Shown here one piece after another: positions 5,919 through 7,916 of a DNA stretch of 7,916 bases (positions within the stretch are counted from its first letter, which is position 1; each line of letters starts with the position of its first letter). The stretch spans positions 1-7,916 of the forward strand of contig DAYVGO010000083.1 of NCBI GenBank assembly GCA_045399315.1, written 5' to 3'. Source of the DNA: Arsenophonus sp045399315 (GTDB lineage Bacteria > Pseudomonadota > Gammaproteobacteria > Enterobacterales > Enterobacteriaceae). The notes beneath the pieces were generated by a model. That model had not been told where the DNA came from. It did not search any database and was given only the letters and a program-made list of their open reading frames with translations. A program made the translations under genes and the position numbers.

Positions 5919-5967
5919 AAAATACCTGTACAGAACTCAATTTGATTATTTTTGTACAGGTATTTTT
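5919..5967. terminator. Hairpin after the HU-like gene, probable bidirectional terminator
   Basis: AAAATACCTGTACA (5919-5932) pairs perfectly over 14 bases with TGTACAGGTATTTT (5953-5966), with a 20-base loop and a T tract at 5962-5966. It begins 31 bases after the HU-like stop. The stem has few GC pairs and the loop is long, so a protein-binding palindrome is an alternative. Confidence 0.55.
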
Positions 5968-6196
5968 AGTACCGTACGAAACCCACTGACCGATTTCTGA
6001 AAACTAAAATTGCCTCTCAGGAATTAAAAAAATTGAATGAGTGATAATTTTAAAAATTAAAAAAGAAGTACCTCATAGATCAACCTCTAAAATCTCCTGT
6101 AATCAATTATGAGGCGTTTTCTTTAAAAAAACGCCTTACGTGTGGTTTTTTTTCGTGACTGAGAATGCGTTTTATCAATTTTTAATTTTCAGGTAA
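5968..6196. other. Intergenic region
   Basis: No convincing gene was found. An 18-codon frame ending at about 6044 (reading TDRFLKTKIASQELKKLNE) has no start and may be the tail of a lost gene. The stretch also contains one hairpin, listed separately. Confidence 0.4.
6112..6136 (+). terminator. Hairpin, possible terminator
   Basis: AGGCGTTTT (6112-6120) and AAAACGCCT (6128-6136) form a nine-base perfect stem with a seven-base loop. An eight-T run follows at 6146-6153, nine bases downstream, further than in classical intrinsic terminators. Confidence 0.45.
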
Positions 6197-6229
6197 AAAA
6201 ACACCCCATGAGGTTAACAAGGTGTTTTT
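6197..6229. terminator. Hairpin just upstream of the leader ORF, terminator or attenuator
   Basis: AAAAACACC (6197-6205) pairs with GGTGTTTTT (6221-6229) around a 15-base loop, giving a stem flanked by A and T tracts like a bidirectional intrinsic terminator. Its right edge is only nine bases before the AAGGA ribosome binding site at 6239. Any promoter for the next genes must therefore lie upstream, and the transcript would contain this hairpin. Confidence 0.6.
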
Positions 6230-6251
6230 AATGATATTAAGGATTACTATT

Positions 6252-6341
6252 ATGTATGTAATGAAAAGCTTGCCCATTCAATATAGCCTATTCGTTTGTT
6301 ATTATGCAATTTGCTATGTAAACAGTGAAAATATCAGATGA
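6252..6341 (+). CDS. 29-residue leader ORF coupled to the next gene
   Basis: ATG at 6252 has a strong AAGGA Shine-Dalgarno (6239-6243) eight bases upstream, the clearest in the window. It encodes MYVMKSLPIQYSLFVCYYAI followed by CYVNSENIR, a short peptide with a hydrophobic, tyrosine- and cysteine-rich middle. A second in-frame ATG is at 6261. The stop TGA (6339-6341) overlaps the ATG of the 117-residue gene as ATGA. That downstream ATG has no good Shine-Dalgarno of its own, so its translation probably depends on ribosomes finishing this ORF. The peptide could be a regulatory leader, a small membrane peptide, or the upstream half of a small two-gene unit. No homologue is recognised. Confidence 0.5.
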   Translation: MYVMKSLPIQYSLFVCYYAICYVNSENIR

Positions 6342-6691
6342 CTAAAAAACGCAGTTTGAAAAAGTTAAATATAAAACGAAAAAACAATGCGTTTGTAGTT
6401 AAACCGTTTTTGGTATTTGATATCAACCATCAACATTCATCACAGTTTTTTGATACTTATGATGAAGCGGCTGATTATTGTATCGATAAAGGATTAGCAA
6501 CATTTCTGGAAGTCGGGGAGGCGAGTTATAAGAATCCTGATGAGTTTTCCATTTCTCCGATTAATTTTTACTTTGTACAAAAGAACTCATCAACAATATA
6601 TGTGATTGATGTTGATGATTTTGAGGAAGTTAGCAAAGAGATAATGGTTGATAAGGTCTTTTTACCTTGTCCTTCAAATTCTCTTAATTGA
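6338..6691 (+). CDS. Hypothetical protein, 117 residues
   Basis: I do not recognise this protein. The first 17 residues are strongly basic (KKRSLKKLNIKRK). The rest is mixed alpha/beta in character and acidic, with a aromatic-rich core (SQFFDTYDEAADYCIDKG, INFYFVQKNSSTIYVIDVDD). No membrane segment, signal peptide or known catalytic motif is visible. The basic tail followed by a compact acidic domain would suit a nucleic-acid-associated protein, but this is only suggestive. The start is chosen at 6338 because it overlaps the stop of the leader ORF; the immediate upstream sequence (GTGAAAATATCAG) is a poor ribosome binding site. The frame is intact, unlike the Rpn gene 33 bases downstream. Confidence 0.6.
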   Translation: MTKKRSLKKLNIKRKNNAFVVKPFLVFDINHQHSSQFFDTYDEAADYCIDKGLATFLEVGEASYKNPDEFSISPINFYFVQKNSSTIYVIDVDDFEEVSKEIMVDKVFLPCPSNSLN

Positions 6692-6724
6692 AATTTTTTC
6701 TAAATTAAAAGCGAATATTACAAG

Positions 6725-7640
6725 ATGAATAAGAAATTCACACCAACGCCTCATGATGTTGTATTAAAGCAGTTTTTAAGCGAAAAAAGACGGTGAAAGA
6801 CTTCTTTGATATTGGTTGCCTGATGAGATTAAAGCACTGTGTGATTTAGACAGCATTAAGGTAGAGTCAGGCTCATTCATTGATGCAGATATGAGGCATT
6901 ACCAAAGCGATATATTTTATTCAGTCAGCACCATTAAGGGAAGCGGATATATCTACGTTTTAATTGAGCATCAGTCAACACCCGATAAGCTCATCGCATG
7001 GTGATTGATGTGTTATAGTATGGCAGCCATGTAGAAGCATTTGGACGCTGGAAATAAAAAGCTCCCGTTGGTTTTTCCAGTTTTATTTTGTTCTGGTGAA
7101 CGAAGTCCATATCCGTATACTACCAATTGACTTAACTGTTTTGAAGATAGGAGATTAGCCGAACGTATTTATACCCAACCGTTTAGATTTGCTGATATCG
7201 CCACCTTAGATGATGGTGAAATCATGCAGCACCGACGAATAGCGTTATTAGAGTTGATACAAAAGCATATTCGGCGACGTGATATGACTGAGTTATTGGG
7301 TAGCATTGTTAACCTGTTGTCATATAATTATTATACGGATAATCAGATCATTACTATGTTTAACTATCTTATCCAAGAAGGTAATGCAAAGAAACCAATA
7401 TAATTTATTACTGAGATAGCCAAACAATCAGAGAAACACAAAGGAGCACTGATGACTATTGCTCAAGCATTAAGACAAGAAGGCTGTCAGGAAGGTATTC
7501 AAGAGGGAATGCAAAAGGGAGAAAAACAGGCTTCCATGAAGATAGCGCGCCAACTTCTTGAGAAAGGCATGGAAAGAGACATTGTAAAATTTTCCACTGG
7601 TTTTACTGATACTGAAATGAACAACCTGTTTAAAGATTAA
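6725..7640 (+). pseudogene. Rpn-family nuclease/transposase-like protein (PF04754), multiply disrupted
   Basis: Reassembled, the product is about 305 residues, normal for RpnA/YhgA-type proteins, PD-(D/E)XK nucleases that promote RecA-independent recombination. It starts MNKKFTPTPHDVVLKQFL at 6725. One base is missing at A6 (6783-6788) and another near 6812-6815 (ATT[T]GG), after which it reads WLPDEIKALCDLDSIKVESG. The catalytic stretch is visible as SDIFYSV and YVLIEHQS (D ... ExQ). In-frame stops follow at 7002, 7032, 7128 and 7401; the first three look like CGA to TGA, CAG to TAG and TGG to TGA. The C-terminus is the typical glycine-glutamate repeat (EGCQEGIQEGMQKGEKQ) and helix IARQLLEKGM. 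It cannot make a full protein; a 62-codon ATG-led piece at 7452-7640 could still be translated as an isolated tail, as has been described for some Rpn C-terminal domains. Confidence 0.9.
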
Positions 7641-7643
7641 ACC

Positions 7644-7916
7644 ATGACGGAACGCAAAAAATTAAGCTTAAATCGCTCCAGAAAGGCTTCTCATAAAGAG
7701 CAGACCCAAAGTACCCCTGTGTATCGTAAAAAGGTCTGGGTGAAGGCTGCGTCCAAAAAACAGGGGAAAAAAGCGAAACCTCAACAGGCGGTAAAAAAAC
7801 AGCCGAAGAAATCGGTTGTTAAACCTAAACAGATGGTTAAGGTTAAAATCCCCAAACCCCCAACACCACCTAAAGAGTGCTTGTTGTTAAATGAGGCAAT
7901 TTCACAAATAACGACT
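7644..7916 (+). CDS. FinO/ProQ-like RNA-binding protein, N-terminal 91 residues, cut by window edge
   Basis: ATG at 7644 lies three bases after the Rpn stop and opens a frame that runs off the window. The first 75 or so residues are a disordered, lysine-rich tail (MTERKKLSLNRSRKASHKEQ ... KKQGKKAKPQQAVKKQPKKS), then a proline-rich hinge (IPKPPTPPKE, about 72-81) and LLLNEAISQITT at the edge. The last segment resembles the beginning of the FinO/ProQ fold (SLDEAVxxL before the WPxLF motif), and the basic tail is usual in plasmid FinO proteins. These chaperones bind sRNA and mRNA hairpins; FinO represses F-like transfer. The diagnostic core lies outside the window, so the call rests on the tail and the first helix. 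No clear Shine-Dalgarno; coupling to the old Rpn gene is possible. Confidence 0.55.
   Translation, partial: MTERKKLSLNRSRKASHKEQTQSTPVYRKKVWVKAASKKQGKKAKPQQAVKKQPKKSVVKPKQMVKVKIPKPPTPPKECLLLNEAISQITT

Noticed and set aside
1..7916. tRNA or rRNA genes
   Set aside because: No cloverleaf, TTCRANYC-type T-arm or rRNA-like stretch was seen by eye on either strand.

Overview
The window is AT-rich, at roughly one third G+C by eye. It looks like a segment of a decaying plasmid from a gammaproteobacterium. The most likely host is a host-associated member of the Enterobacterales (an Arsenophonus/Morganellaceae-like symbiont). This is inferred from an intimin-type adhesin, a FinO/ProQ-like protein, an Rpn-type nuclease and IS5/IS6 debris, many of them broken; no database search was possible.

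Layout from left to right. (1) 1-2314, minus strand: most of an inverse autotransporter (intimin/invasin-like adhesin) with a signal peptide, an outer-membrane beta-barrel and at least three Ig-like repeats; its C-terminus lies outside the window. (2) 2340-3140: insertion-sequence debris, comprising an IS5-like transposase C-terminus, the left end of an IS6-family element on the plus strand, and the right end of an IS6-family element on the minus strand. The last is fused to a broken nuclease gene. (3) 3139-4934, minus strand: a replication cluster. It starts with rep (RPA-type initiator), is followed by a small membrane protein gene overlapping rep by ATGA, and ends with a Nuc-type phospholipase-D-fold nuclease pseudogene. 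(4) 4973-5515: the plasmid origin. It has an operator-like palindrome, six iterons of the core GGGATTTA, two perfect DnaA boxes, an AT-rich zone with three tandem 10-mers, and a GC-rich patch resembling the flank of ColE1-type origins. (5) 5616-5887, plus strand: an HU-like nucleoid protein gene of exactly HU length if one missing base in an A7 tract is restored. (6) 5919-6691: hairpins, then a 29-codon leader ORF coupled by ATGA to an unrecognised 117-residue gene. (7) 6725-7640: a heavily mutated Rpn-family nuclease pseudogene. (8) 7644 to the edge: the basic N-terminus of a FinO/ProQ-like RNA chaperone.

How the parts fit: Rep should bind the iterons, DnaA the two boxes, and an HU-like protein could help the AT-rich 10-mers melt. 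All three kinds of component lie within about 2 kb. A recurring feature is a one-base deficit in A or T tracts in several genes (3686-3691, 3499-3505, 5649-5655, 6783-6788). This could be real decay, transcriptional slippage that rescues the frames, or a sequencing artefact. The origin with its adjacent HU gene, and the leader ORF coupled to an orphan gene, are the most interesting parts.
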